Part shown: positions 15,610 through 23,170 of the stretch, piece after piece
Position numbering within the stretch: the stretch's first letter is position 1
Layout: every line of letters begins with the position of its first letter
From: Lachnospiraceae bacterium
Lineage (GTDB): Bacteria; Bacillota; Clostridia; Lachnospirales; Lachnospiraceae
Direction of reading: 5' to 3'
DNA length: 23,170 nt
Assembly: GCA_021153185.1 (NCBI GenBank)
Contig: JAGKTY010000031.1
Coordinates: forward strand, 1-23,170
Program-made: the position numbers and the translations under genes
Notes under the pieces: model-generated
What the model saw: the letters and a program-made list of their open reading frames with translations, nothing else
The model's database searches: none
Told to the model about the DNA's origin: nothing

Positions 15610-16533
15610 ATGTATCATATTATTGTCAATCCTACTTCCAAATCCGGATTAGGACGTAAAAAATGGGAAGAACTTAAATCGCTTTTGTTAAAGGAAAAAG
15701 TAACCTATAACGTACAGTTCACAAGAGTACCCATGTCAGCCTACAAATGTACACGCCGGATTACCAACGTGGACAACGGCACGGAAAATAAAATCGTCGT
15801 GCTCGGCGGTGACGGCACATTAAACGAGGTCGTAAACGGCATCATGGATTATGGGCATACGTATGTGACCTATCTTCCGACCGGTTCGAGCAATGATCTG
15901 GCGCGGGATATGGGTATTTCAAGTGATACCTCTATGCTAATCCCAAAGTTTAAACAACTGGGAGAATCATTACCCGCCATGGATTTGGGTGAAGTGAAAT
16001 TCAAGGGCGGCAGACGCAAATTTATCGTGAGCAGCGGAATCGGCTTTGATGCGGCCGTTTGCGAACAGTCTCAGGATTCCGCAATCAAATCAATCCTGAA
16101 CCTTTTAAAACTCGGAAAGCTCACCTATCTATGTACGGCGCTCAAACTGTTAATGAAGCGTTCCTACATCCAGGCAGAGCTCTACGTCGATGGAAGCGAT
16201 GAGCCACTTCACATCAAAAATATGCTGTTTCTTTCAGTGATGAACCACCGCTATGAAGGGGGCGGTTTCATGTTTGCGCCCGATGCCGATGCCTATGACG
16301 GATATCTTGATATCTGTTATGCCGCAGATGTATCCCTGCCGCGTATCCTGTTTCTGTTGCCACTGGCGCTTCGTGGCAAACATATCGGGAAAAAGGGAAT
16401 CTACACGCTTCGCTGTAAGTCGATTGAAATCCGCACGGATTCCAAACAGCCCGTCCATACAGATGGTGAAATCTGCGGACATTTCGACTCTATCACATAT
16501 CGATGCTGTGAAAAGCTGTTGAAATTTGTTTAA
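15610..16533 (+). CDS. Diacylglycerol kinase family lipid kinase
   Basis: The family transfers phosphate from ATP to diacylglycerol or related lipids at the inner face of the membrane; B. subtilis DgkB recycles diacylglycerol from lipoteichoic acid synthesis. From the ATG at 15610 the protein has 307 residues, the usual family length. It shows YHIIVNPTSKSGLGRK at the N-terminus, the nucleotide-binding VVLGGDGTLNEVVNG (about 62-76), and YLPTGSSNDLARDMGI. A TTG start 12 bases upstream is possible, but the GGAG at 15600-15603 is well spaced only for the ATG. It is monocistronic. Substrate specificity (diacylglycerol, sphingosine-like or other) cannot be told from sequence. Confidence 0.9.
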   Translation: MYHIIVNPTSKSGLGRKKWEELKSLLLKEKVTYNVQFTRVPMSAYKCTRRITNVDNGTENKIVVLGGDGTLNEVVNGIMDYGHTYVTYLPTGSSNDLARDMGISSDTSMLIPKFKQLGESLPAMDLGEVKFKGGRRKFIVSSGIGFDAAVCEQSQDSAIKSILNLLKLGKLTYLCTALKLLMKRSYIQAELYVDGSDEPLHIKNMLFLSVMNHRYEGGGFMFAPDADAYDGYLDICYAADVSLPRILFLLPLALRGKHIGKKGIYTLRCKSIEIRTDSKQPVHTDGEICGHFDSITYRCCEKLLKFV

Positions 16534-16741
16534 TCAGCTGCAGTCTGAAATTTGCGCGCAACAATGAGCCATGCGCAGATGAACCGAATTGGCTGACGGG
16601 AGCTTGCTCACAGGCAGACATATTCGAGTTCAGATGCATACGGCGAACGCCGCGACAACGAACAAGCGCAAGCTTGTGAGTCTGTCGGCATGGCGAACAA
16701 ACCTGCTAACTGAAAGTTTCGTGTGTACTCAATGCTTAAAT
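16534..16741. other. Intergenic stretch of different base composition
   Basis: The 208 bases between the convergent lipid kinase and Crp/Fnr genes are richer in G and C than the neighbours. They contain short related blocks (GCATACGGCGAAC and GCATGGCGAAC; GCTTGCTCACAGGCAGAC against GCTTGTGAGTCTGTC). I see no gene with a ribosome binding site and no terminator with a T-run. Confidence 0.35.
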
Positions 16742-17335
16742 TTATTCTTCTTTCAAAGCCTTCTTAATTCTGCTAAGTGATTCCGGTGCAATCCCCAAAT
16801 ATGTAGCCACATAATGTTGTTTTACCGTTTCACATATCATAGGATACAATTTTTTAAAATGAATATATCGCTCTGTGGCATTCTCTACAAGAAATCCATT
16901 TTCCCTATATATTTTATAGCGTAATGCATTTTCCAAAAGCATTATATAAACATCTTTAAGCTGATTATTTTCATAAATAATCTTTTTCATTTTCTGAATA
17001 TCAAAGATCATTAAAGTTGTTTCTTCTAAGGTTTCCCAAGTAACAATGCTCTCTCTGAAACCAAACAATCCTTCATCCATACAAAGAGTTCCCGGAATCG
17101 AAAAACCACGAGTGATATCATTACCATCACCATCTACATAATAAGCTCTACAAATTCCATTTAGTACCAAAGCTGCAGTTTTAGTTTCTTCACCCACATT
17201 TTGCAAAATGCCACCTTTGGCAACTACACGAAAAACGGACTTATTTACAATCATTCCAAGAACTTCTGCATCTATCTCCACACCATTTTGTTGCGCTATT
17301 TCCATTAATTGATTAACTAAATATTCTCTATCCAT
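16742..17335 (-). CDS. Crp/Fnr-family transcriptional regulator
   Basis: The 197-residue protein has an N-terminal cyclic-nucleotide-binding-like beta-barrel (about 25-120; VVAKGGILQNVGEETKTAALVLNG and SIPGTLCMDEGLFGFRES) and a C-terminal winged HTH whose recognition part reads VATYLGIAPESLSRIKKAL. No cysteine cluster for an Fe-S centre is present, so it is not an Fnr-type oxygen sensor. The effector is unknown. The start is weakly supported by an AGGAGA-like site (TATAGGAGAATC). It ends next to the CPBP fragment, whose stop lies 7 bases upstream of its start; the two may once have formed an operon now cut by an element. Confidence 0.88.
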   Translation of the reverse strand: MDREYLVNQLMEIAQQNGVEIDAEVLGMIVNKSVFRVVAKGGILQNVGEETKTAALVLNGICRAYYVDGDGNDITRGFSIPGTLCMDEGLFGFRESIVTWETLEETTLMIFDIQKMKKIIYENNQLKDVYIMLLENALRYKIYRENGFLVENATERYIHFKKLYPMICETVKQHYVATYLGIAPESLSRIKKALKEE

Positions 17336-17342
17336 GATTCTC

Positions 17343-17585
17343 CTATAAAGTAATTATATAAAACACAACCGAAATCATATTCATTCCACCATGTGCAATC
17401 ATGGGAACAATAAGATGTTTGCTCTTTTTATATCCCCATATCCATAACAAACCTACAACAAAGGAATGTCCCATATTGAACCAGTCAAGTAACCCAAACA
17501 TCATATTAAACAGTAAGAGCGCCGTAGTTTCTCCCAAAACACCTGCGCAAAAGTTCTTTGCAAATCCTCGAAAGAAAATTTCCTT
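17343..17585 (-). pseudogene. CPBP-family intramembrane protease, 5'-truncated by a mobile element
   Basis: Reading the minus strand upstream of the TTG at 17537 keeps the frame open through KEIFFRGFAKNFCAGVLGE. This is the first CPBP motif (normally EExxxR). Further motifs follow: NMMFGLLDWFN and the C-terminal HGGMNM. CPBP proteins are membrane glutamic proteases (family knowledge) of about 200-300 residues; only the last 80 remain. The homology breaks off right at KEIFF (17583-17585), where the plus-strand relaxase fragment begins, so the 5' half has been lost to an insertion or rearrangement. Confidence 0.75.
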
Positions 17586-17588
17586 ACA

Positions 17589-18340
17589 AGTGTCCTGAGA
17601 AGCTGGCAGGCATTATCACAACAGCTACAGCGAAACTTGCACTTCTGATTTCTAAGGTACTGACCGCCGCAAGGGAACTGAAAAACAAGCTGTTCCATGA
17701 GGCTATTGAAAAAGAGTATGCGAGCAAGGCTGTTATAAAAGCTGAGGACACCGCAGATGTTGTTACAACTCCAGCTAAAGAAGTAATAGTTGAGCCTGAG
17801 CCACCAAGCGTTACACTCTCTGCAACTGTTCCGGAAACAGAGATTGCTGAACAGCCCAAACCACAGATACCTCCAAGACCGGTTATGCCACCGGAAGCAG
17901 CCGCTTTCCCAAGACTTCAAAAAATCAAGGTTACTCTTGATAAGCAAAATCATCTTATCTTTGAAGCAGAGCGTGAACGGAATAAACTGGAGATTGAATT
18001 AAGCGATTTAAAGGGACTTGCAAGGCTTACCAAGAAGAAGGAGCTTGAAAACAGGATTGCCACCAAAACTGAGGAAATCCGAACCTTCAAAGCCGGACTA
18101 TCCGGTATCGTCAGACAGCATGGATTTGCAACGGTGCAGGATTTCTACACAGCATTCTATACCGCACAGCGTGCCAACGACGCATATGAGAAAGAATGTG
18201 CCAAGCGGGAGGAAGTCTATGGAAAGAAAGCCACTCCCAAAGCCGAATCAATGCACGAAAAGTTACAGCGGTATCAGGAAAAGGCTGACAGACAGAATGC
18301 CAACCAACCTCACCGAAGCAGAGATAAAGGGGCGAGATAA
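17589..18340 (+). pseudogene. C-terminal fragment of a conjugative-element relaxase (MobA/MobL type)
   Basis: About 250 residues, open from the junction with the CPBP gene, resemble the C-terminal tail of Tn1549-like relaxases. Visible parts are a proline-rich linker, a coiled-coil region (ERERNKLEIELSDLKGL), GIVRQHGFATVQDFYTAFYTAQRAN, and a terminal HEKLQRYQEKADRQN...DKGAR. The catalytic N-terminal domain with its Tyr and HUH histidines is missing, and the only upstream start (TTG 17558) lies in unrelated CPBP antisense sequence. The gene is thus a dead remnant marking the left boundary of a mobile element. The relaxase call is from memory of the family and moderately sure. Confidence 0.65.
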
Positions 18341-18395
18341 TCGCCCCATGCCACAAAAATAGCCGTATCCATACACATAATGGATGCGGCTATTT
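18329..18395. terminator. Two hairpins between the relaxase fragment and the XRE gene; bidirectional terminator
   Basis: The first, GGGGCGA (18329-18335) with TCGCCCC (18341-18347), overlaps the relaxase stop. The second has a 16-bp stem with one G-U pair (18357-18372 with 18380-18395), AT-rich at its base, and can serve the XRE operon on the minus strand. Confidence 0.65.
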
Positions 18396-18424
18396 GAAGT
18401 ACATAGTATGCGTAAAGCTGAAAT

Positions 18425-19303
18425 TTATCTCTCAACCTCAACAATCAGCTCGGAGAATATGCCTGATATGTTGATTGTATTTTCGGCAGTTTCGTTTTCT
18501 TCAAGCTCAACAATTTCTCCGTTTTTGCGGGTGATGAGCTTGCATTTTCTGCCGTTATTTGAGAGTTTGTAGTTATCTGCATTTTCAAGGTGAACAATCG
18601 CTTTCGCTTTGAACTGGTTTATATCAAGTTTTGTGCAGTTACCTGAAATAAAAATTTCGTAGTCAGTCTTTGCGGTAAACTCCAGACTTCCCTCTGTGTC
18701 CCGGATAAAAACCTTTTCTGCGTCGCCGTCGTACTCAAGTCGGCTGAGGCGTAAATCCTCAATAAGAAGTTCCTTAACGCTTGCTGAAACCTCTGTATGC
18801 TCGGTAAACTTTTCAGGGAGTAAAAGAGTAATATCCACGCTTTCCTGTGCTTCAAAACGGCTGACGCCCTTTTTATTTACAAGTTCAACATCCAACTTAT
18901 TACGCTTTTCGTCAAGTTTCACCTTGAAAAGAGAGCCAATTTCAGCAAGTATTTCGGAAGAAAGCACAATGTGGATTTTTTCATCCACACCTGTTTTGAT
19001 AGTAATTTTCCTTGCACCGCCCAAGTTTATATCAAAATGCTTGCCGGTGTCGATGTCATAAACTGTTTCGCTTTCGAAAACCACCGGCTTTTCTTCCTGT
19101 TTTTTGACCTCATCAAGCACAAGCTCATCGAGAGTGAGCTTGAAAAGCTCTGCGAGGATAATCATATTTTCAACATCAGGGAGACCTCGCTTGGTCTCCC
19201 ATTTTGTTATAGCTTGACGGCTTACTCCTATTTTCTCAGCAAGCTGTTCCTGAGAAAGTCCCTCTTTTAATCTGTACTGCTTTAATTTATCACCAAAATC
19301 CAT
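18425..19303 (-). CDS. XRE-family regulator with C-terminal DUF4097-like beta-repeat domain
   Basis: The N-terminus (MDFGDKLKQYRLKEGLSQEQ, then GVSRQAITKWE) is a standard XRE/Cro HTH over residues 1-60. The rest, about 200 residues, is beta-rich with alternating hydrophobics and short turns (EVSASVKELLIEDLRLSRLE), as in DUF4097-type beta-solenoids. Such regulators are often encoded with ABC transporters or membrane stress systems. I chose the ATG at 19303, not the one at 19336, because AAGGGAGAGA lies just before it and the HTH begins there. It follows the permease stop by 13 bases, so it is the last gene of the ABC operon and may autoregulate it (inference). Confidence 0.85.
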   Translation of the reverse strand: MDFGDKLKQYRLKEGLSQEQLAEKIGVSRQAITKWETKRGLPDVENMIILAELFKLTLDELVLDEVKKQEEKPVVFESETVYDIDTGKHFDINLGGARKITIKTGVDEKIHIVLSSEILAEIGSLFKVKLDEKRNKLDVELVNKKGVSRFEAQESVDITLLLPEKFTEHTEVSASVKELLIEDLRLSRLEYDGDAEKVFIRDTEGSLEFTAKTDYEIFISGNCTKLDINQFKAKAIVHLENADNYKLSNNGRKCKLITRKNGEIVELEENETAENTINISGIFSELIVEVER

Positions 19304-19316
19304 TTTTGTCTCTCCC

Positions 19317-21644
19317 TTATTCCTTAATGAGTACATATGCTGAAATCTTTCTTATCGGCATACACAAAATAATACTTATCATAATGTTTACTAAAATCTG
19401 AGCTACTGCAAATAGCATTAAAAAGCCAAATGAAATCTCAATGTTATTTTTCATGACACCCAAAGTCTCAAAAATAAATTGATAGATAGCCGGCATATAA
19501 TAAATTGCCAAAAAGCTTGAAAGCACAATTGCCACCATCGACACAGGCATAAATGAACCTGTTGTCTGTAAAATAAGCTGTGAACTTGTGTAGCCCATTG
19601 CTTTGTAAATACCTAACTCCTGTCTTCTTTTTACAAGCAGAGACTTGATAACAATGTATAGAATAAATAATACAATGAGAATTGTTACCGCAAAAATAGC
19701 CACTACAAGCACCACGGTGATGCCCATATACATATCTTGTGCTTCCGTTTGAAGTTTGTAAGAATTCACTGTGTCTGTTACCAATGCAGTGTAATCGGAT
19801 TTATATTCCTTTGTAATCTTTTCGGCATTATCAGCATTTTCAAGATACACATAAAGGGCCGGTGTCTGATTTTGATCAAAGAAACTATTGTATCCTTCTA
19901 GGCTCAGTTCACAAAGCTCACCCTGTAAATTTACGCTTTGCACAAAGCCTGTAACCTGAAAGCTTTTGGTGATACCATCCACCGTCACTCTAACTGTGTC
20001 GCCGATTTTCATATTTTCTTCAAAAGCACTGCCCAAAGCGATTTCATCTGCATCTTTCGGATTTTCACCCATATAACATACATCATTTCTCACCTTTGAG
20101 AAGTCCTCGCAGGCAAAAGCAGTCACCGTTTTCTCTTCAATTTTAACAATTGCAGACATATATTTCAATGAATTTTGCACACGGTTATCGTTACCAAGTT
20201 TTAACTCAAGTTCACTCACACTGTCGCTTTTAGGATATATAATCACATCTGCTACTTCGTCTGACAAAGCAGACATAAAATTATCCGGCTCAACTACTAC
20301 ATTGTAGAACAGTGTACCTGAAAATGCTATGAGAACCGTCAGCACGAAAGACACCAAAAAGAGCATTACATTCTGTTTTGTAGAAGCTATTATCTGCTTT
20401 AAGACAAGCAGGAATTTTGTGTTGCCCCTTGTTTCTTCAAGCGGAAAATAATTTTTCTTTGTGTGCTTTGAACTTATATTACCTCTTAAGCCGTCAATAG
20501 GCTGAGTTTTCTTGATTTTTCGTGCGGATATATATGTGAAGAACGAAACAACACCGCAAAGAATACAAGCCACACATACAAAGCTCAGCAAATCAAAGCT
20601 AACAGCAAACGAAAAACCTGACTGAACAGTAAGCACTGAGCAAAGCACAGGAAGTAAAGTGTAAGACAGACCAATGCCGAGAACTGCAAACAATAGCGAA
20701 ACAATAGCATAAGGCAGTGTGATACTCGCTACAATCTGAGCACTTGTGTAACCCAGAGCTTTGAGCACGCTCATATTTGTAATTTCGGACTCAATGGCAT
20801 TTTTTACTTTGAAGTTACTGAGGAATACGCTGACTGCAAGGATGATTAGTGCAAAAGCGGCTAAAATAAGTACAAGCAGATCCGTAACCATTGTTCGTGT
20901 ACCCTTTACGCTTTCGCTGTCAAGAATTGATAAAGCCATAACACCTTTGTTCTCAATTGCTTTGCTGACATCATCTTTCACTTCATCAAGGCTTGCATCG
21001 CTCTTTACGCTCATTGAATATTCAACCACAGCCTTGTCACTATAAGAATCCGCAAGCTCTGCAAACTCTTCTTTTGGCAAATATACACACAGCAAACCCA
21101 AACCGTAGTTGCCGTACTGCATTTCTTCAATTACACCTGCTACTGTGAAACTATGGTATTTACCGTCAATTACATAAATGATTTCGTCATTCAAAGCAAA
21201 TCCGCCAAAGTTGGAAACATAAAGCGGGATGTAGATTGGATTGTCAACATCATTTTCGCTTTCATTCACAATCTCAAAATTGTTAAGAGTACGCTTGTCA
21301 TCAATGTTATAAAACACTGTGTTCATTGTAAAATCCGCACCGTTGAAATCTTTGACTGTAGCTTCTGTCATAATAGCGGTATGGCTTTCGATTTTCTCTA
21401 CCTTTTCAGTTTCATCAATTGCTTTTTCAAGTTCACTGCTATTCTGAACCTCGGGAACAATTGCGTTGAGTGTTGCGGTGCTTAACTTTTCAAACTTTGT
21501 ATCATAAGCACTATCTACCTGACACAGCAAAACCGCCGCACAATTTAATATCAGAGCAGTTATCAGAATGATAACGCCGAATGATATAAAGGAGGATTTC
21601 TCTTTTTTTAAGTTGTATAAAATCTGATTTGCTATTTTTTTCAT
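19317..21644 (-). CDS. FtsX-type ABC transporter permease
   Basis: The 775-residue membrane protein has the architecture of two FtsX/MacB-like halves. One helix near residues 20-42 is followed by a large extracytoplasmic domain. Three helices follow (about 250-278, 305-330, 342-368), then a helix at about 420-446, a second extracytoplasmic domain, and three C-terminal helices (about 635-665, 695-718, 735-762). This eight-helix form is typical of mechanotransmission permeases that export peptides, lipoproteins or antimicrobials or release lipids rather than import nutrients (family knowledge). It starts one base after the stop of its ATPase and ends 13 bases before the XRE gene. The substrate is unknown; antimicrobial peptide resistance is one possibility. 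Confidence 0.88.
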   Translation of the reverse strand: MKKIANQILYNLKKEKSSFISFGVIILITALILNCAAVLLCQVDSAYDTKFEKLSTATLNAIVPEVQNSSELEKAIDETEKVEKIESHTAIMTEATVKDFNGADFTMNTVFYNIDDKRTLNNFEIVNESENDVDNPIYIPLYVSNFGGFALNDEIIYVIDGKYHSFTVAGVIEEMQYGNYGLGLLCVYLPKEEFAELADSYSDKAVVEYSMSVKSDASLDEVKDDVSKAIENKGVMALSILDSESVKGTRTMVTDLLVLILAAFALIILAVSVFLSNFKVKNAIESEITNMSVLKALGYTSAQIVASITLPYAIVSLLFAVLGIGLSYTLLPVLCSVLTVQSGFSFAVSFDLLSFVCVACILCGVVSFFTYISARKIKKTQPIDGLRGNISSKHTKKNYFPLEETRGNTKFLLVLKQIIASTKQNVMLFLVSFVLTVLIAFSGTLFYNVVVEPDNFMSALSDEVADVIIYPKSDSVSELELKLGNDNRVQNSLKYMSAIVKIEEKTVTAFACEDFSKVRNDVCYMGENPKDADEIALGSAFEENMKIGDTVRVTVDGITKSFQVTGFVQSVNLQGELCELSLEGYNSFFDQNQTPALYVYLENADNAEKITKEYKSDYTALVTDTVNSYKLQTEAQDMYMGITVVLVVAIFAVTILIVLFILYIVIKSLLVKRRQELGIYKAMGYTSSQLILQTTGSFMPVSMVAIVLSSFLAIYYMPAIYQFIFETLGVMKNNIEISFGFLMLFAVAQILVNIMISIILCMPIRKISAYVLIKE

Positions 21645-21645
21645 A

Positions 21646-22413
21646 TTACCATCCCATTTCTGTTAAAAAGTTGTTTAGCTTTGCTTCACGGTATTTACTG
21701 TCACTTGTGTAAACCCCAAGGTCACACTCACCGTAGATTTTGCCGTCCTTAACATACAACACACGGTTGCCCCTTAATGCTGTTTTCTTGTCATGAGTTA
21801 CCAATATAATGCTCTGACCATCATTATGAAGCTTTGTAAAAACATCAAGAACCGCAGTTGAGTTATTTGAGTTCAGTGCACCTGTGGGCTCATCGGCAAA
21901 GAGAATTTCGGGTTTATTTATAACTGCCCTTACAATGCCTGCTCGCTGAGCCTCACCGCCCGACACCTGAGATGGGAACTTTTTGCGTGTTATCTCAGGA
22001 ATATTAACAAGCTCGAAAAGCTCTTTGGCATATTTCACCGACTCCTTCTTGTTTGCTCCTGACAATGCACTCGCCGTAAGTACATTATCCATAAGGCTCA
22101 TCTTATCAAGAAGATAGATTTGCTGAAAAACAAAACCACAGTTCTTTCGTCTGAAAATTGCCAGCCTATCATCACTTAAAGATGTAATTGTTTTGTCGTT
22201 CCAAACAACCTCGCCCGAGCTGGGTCTGTCCATTCCCGAAAGGGAGTACATCAGTGTGGACTTGCCTGCACCTGAACTACCCATAATCACAGTGAAGTCA
22301 CCCCTATATATATTAAGGTCTAGATTTTCAAAAATTGTCTGTTCTGTGTCACCTGTGATAAAACTCTTTTTAAGTTTAGTTGCCTTGATAATGATTTCTT
22401 TTTTGTTGCTCAT
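21646..22413 (-). CDS. ABC transporter ATP-binding protein (MacB/LolD-type)
   Basis: The 255-residue ATPase has Walker A GSSGAGKSTLMYS (about 45-57), a Q-loop CGFVFQQIYLLDKMS, the signature VSGGEAQRAGIVRA, Walker B EILFADEPTGALN, and the switch His in ILVTHDKK. The ADEPTGALN form with a GSSGAGKSTL loop is characteristic of ATPases that pair with FtsX-type permeases. A GGAGGT site precedes the start. It is the first gene of the operon ATPase-permease-XRE regulator, with a hairpin terminator or attenuator 86 bases upstream. Confidence 0.93.
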   Translation of the reverse strand: MSNKKEIIIKATKLKKSFITGDTEQTIFENLDLNIYRGDFTVIMGSSGAGKSTLMYSLSGMDRPSSGEVVWNDKTITSLSDDRLAIFRRKNCGFVFQQIYLLDKMSLMDNVLTASALSGANKKESVKYAKELFELVNIPEITRKKFPSQVSGGEAQRAGIVRAVINKPEILFADEPTGALNSNNSTAVLDVFTKLHNDGQSIILVTHDKKTALRGNRVLYVKDGKIYGECDLGVYTSDSKYREAKLNNFLTEMGW

Positions 22414-22498
22414 AGCAATACCTCCATCAGCATTTTGATTTACACTCGCATCTTACACAAAATGAAAAAGTAGCACCACCAACACCTGTTTACAAATC

Positions 22499-22530
22499 AA
22501 AAAACGGACGCTACTTTCCGTAGCATCCGC
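22499..22530 (-). terminator. Terminator or attenuator upstream of the ABC operon
   Basis: On the minus strand GCGGATGCTAC (22520-22530) pairs fully, with G-U pairs, to 22504-22514 across a five-base loop and is followed by T6 (22499-22504). It ends the upstream transcript. A second GCTAC (about 22471-22475, minus strand) could compete for the GTAGC arm. Confidence 0.7.
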
Positions 22531-22545
22531 TTAAAATCAAGTTTT

Positions 22546-22720
22546 TCAACTTATAATCCCTGAATAAATCTCCTCTCCAAGAATAGCCTTGTCACGCACA
22601 TAGTAGGCAAAGCTATTAAATTGCCAAATATCTCCTACTCGATAATTCTCTAGTAAGTTAATTTCTTTTATTTTATCACACCAAGCCTAGATATTCTGCC
22701 AACATTTTATCAAAAAACAT
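22546..22720 (-). pseudogene. Small frameshifted reading frame downstream of the DUF6061-like gene
   Basis: Two adjacent frames join into one small protein. ATG at 22720 reads MFFDKMLAEYLGLV and meets a stop; shifting one base continues CDKIKEINLLENYR, then GDIWQFNSFAYYVRDKAILG to the stop at 22546-22548. A single-base indel near 22680 would restore about 60 residues. It starts 9 bases after the DUF6061-like stop. I do not recognise the family. Confidence 0.4.
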
Positions 22721-22729
22721 TTATAGAAA

Positions 22730-22969
22730 TCACCAGACTGCCAAACTATCAATCGCATCCACCCATGCCTGCATTTCACCGTCCAAAGCAAGGCGAGCAT
22801 ATTCCAATGGCTCATCTATCGCCAAAGCATTAAGTGAATTTTGTGAGCAAAGAGTAGTTCTTAATCCATCCTCTGCCTTATTACAATCAATTCGCAATAT
22901 GTAATTCTCAAATGTAGTTACATCAATACTATTTGTAAGAGGGTTATAATCTGCATATACCAATCTCAT
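22730..22969 (-). CDS. DUF6061-like small protein of conjugative elements
   Basis: From the ATG at 22969 (preceded by GAAAGGAAGGATAAG) the protein has 79 residues: MRLVYADYNPLTNSIDVTTF at the start, then LEYARLALDGEMQAWVDAID near the end. The pattern 'MxLVxAxYNxxTNxIxI ... PLEYAxLxLxG' fits the DUF6061 family common in Firmicutes integrative elements. Function is unknown. The longer frame from 23020 has no ribosome binding site at its start. Its presence supports a mobile-element origin for the right part of the window. The family name is from memory and moderately sure. Confidence 0.6.
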   Translation of the reverse strand: MRLVYADYNPLTNSIDVTTFENYILRIDCNKAEDGLRTTLCSQNSLNALAIDEPLEYARLALDGEMQAWVDAIDSLAVW

Positions 22970-23083
22970 CTTATCCTTCCTTTCATAGAAATGTATTATA
23001 AGCATTTCATCCAGTTCCAACTGCCATTTTTATAATTTGTTATAAGTTGTTACCAGATTTTCTTTCCCTTGTTTTTTCCCTTA

Positions 23084-23170
23084 TCAGAGTTCATAACCAA
23101 GGGTAAAACGATATAACACGATACAAGATGTGACGGAGAGGACACCCACAAAAACTTTAGTATTTTCAAG
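23084..23170 (-). CDS. C-terminal end of an unidentified protein, cut by the window edge
   Basis: A 28-codon frame enters from the right edge and ends at 23084-23086. It reads LENTKVFVGVLSVTSCIVLY and ends RFTLGYEL, hydrophobic in the middle. It is too short to assign and could be non-coding. Confidence 0.25.
   Translation of the reverse strand, partial: LENTKVFVGVLSVTSCIVLYRFTLGYEL

Noticed and set aside
17501..17953. 150-codon minus-strand frame across the relaxase/CPBP junction
   Set aside because: It is antisense to the relaxase fragment and out of frame with the CPBP remnant. Its composition (many Cys and Trp) is typical of shadow frames.

Overview
The window looks like a chromosomal segment of a low-to-mid GC anaerobic Firmicute, most likely a Lachnospiraceae-type Clostridium relative. 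This rests on the class II (Firmicutes) galT, a YclM/ThrD-type aspartokinase, a PheB-like ACT protein, an Rpn/PDDEXK_2 nuclease and Tn1549-like conjugative remnants. Strong AGGAGG ribosome binding sites and TTGACA/TATAAT promoters are everywhere. The genus is an inference.

Layout. 1-741 (-) holds the 5' part of a gene with an HTH-like start, a histidine-kinase-like dimerisation helix without its histidine, and a receiver domain that runs off the window. It overlaps, out of frame, the 3' end of a LacI/GalR repressor (632-1708, -). The repressor is divergent from galK-galT (2049-4844, +), and the shared control region carries repeated AGTAAA/TTTACT half-sites. 4977-8042 (-) encodes a tandem hemerythrin protein and an operon of an SGNH esterase and a TPM-like membrane protein. 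8216-8480 is a tandem array of 64-bp hairpin units with exact period. It is followed by an Rpn-type nuclease gene (+), a small cassette of hairpins ending in a 21-bp perfect-stem terminator, and tRNA-Gly(GCC) (-) with its own promoter. Upstream of the tRNA, a strong minus-strand promoter drives about 400 bases with no convincing gene, a candidate structured RNA.

10750-15355 (-) is an amino acid block: aspartokinase, homoserine dehydrogenase, PheB-like ACT regulator, and glyA. Together these lead from aspartate toward homoserine/threonine and interconvert serine and glycine. 15610-16533 (+) is a diacylglycerol-kinase-family lipid kinase and 16742-17335 (-) a Crp/Fnr regulator.

From about 17585 to the right edge the DNA appears to be a mobile-element remnant. 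It interrupts a CPBP membrane protease gene and begins with the C-terminal piece of a conjugative relaxase. It then carries a three-gene operon (ABC ATPase, FtsX-type permease, XRE regulator with a DUF4097-like domain) and ends with a DUF6061-like gene and small broken reading frames.

The features most worth a second look are the HTH/pseudo-HisKA/receiver gene, the 64-bp hairpin array, the unassigned RNA candidate at about 10.05-10.48 kb, and the two hemerythrin domains that both replace the same histidine ligand with glutamine.
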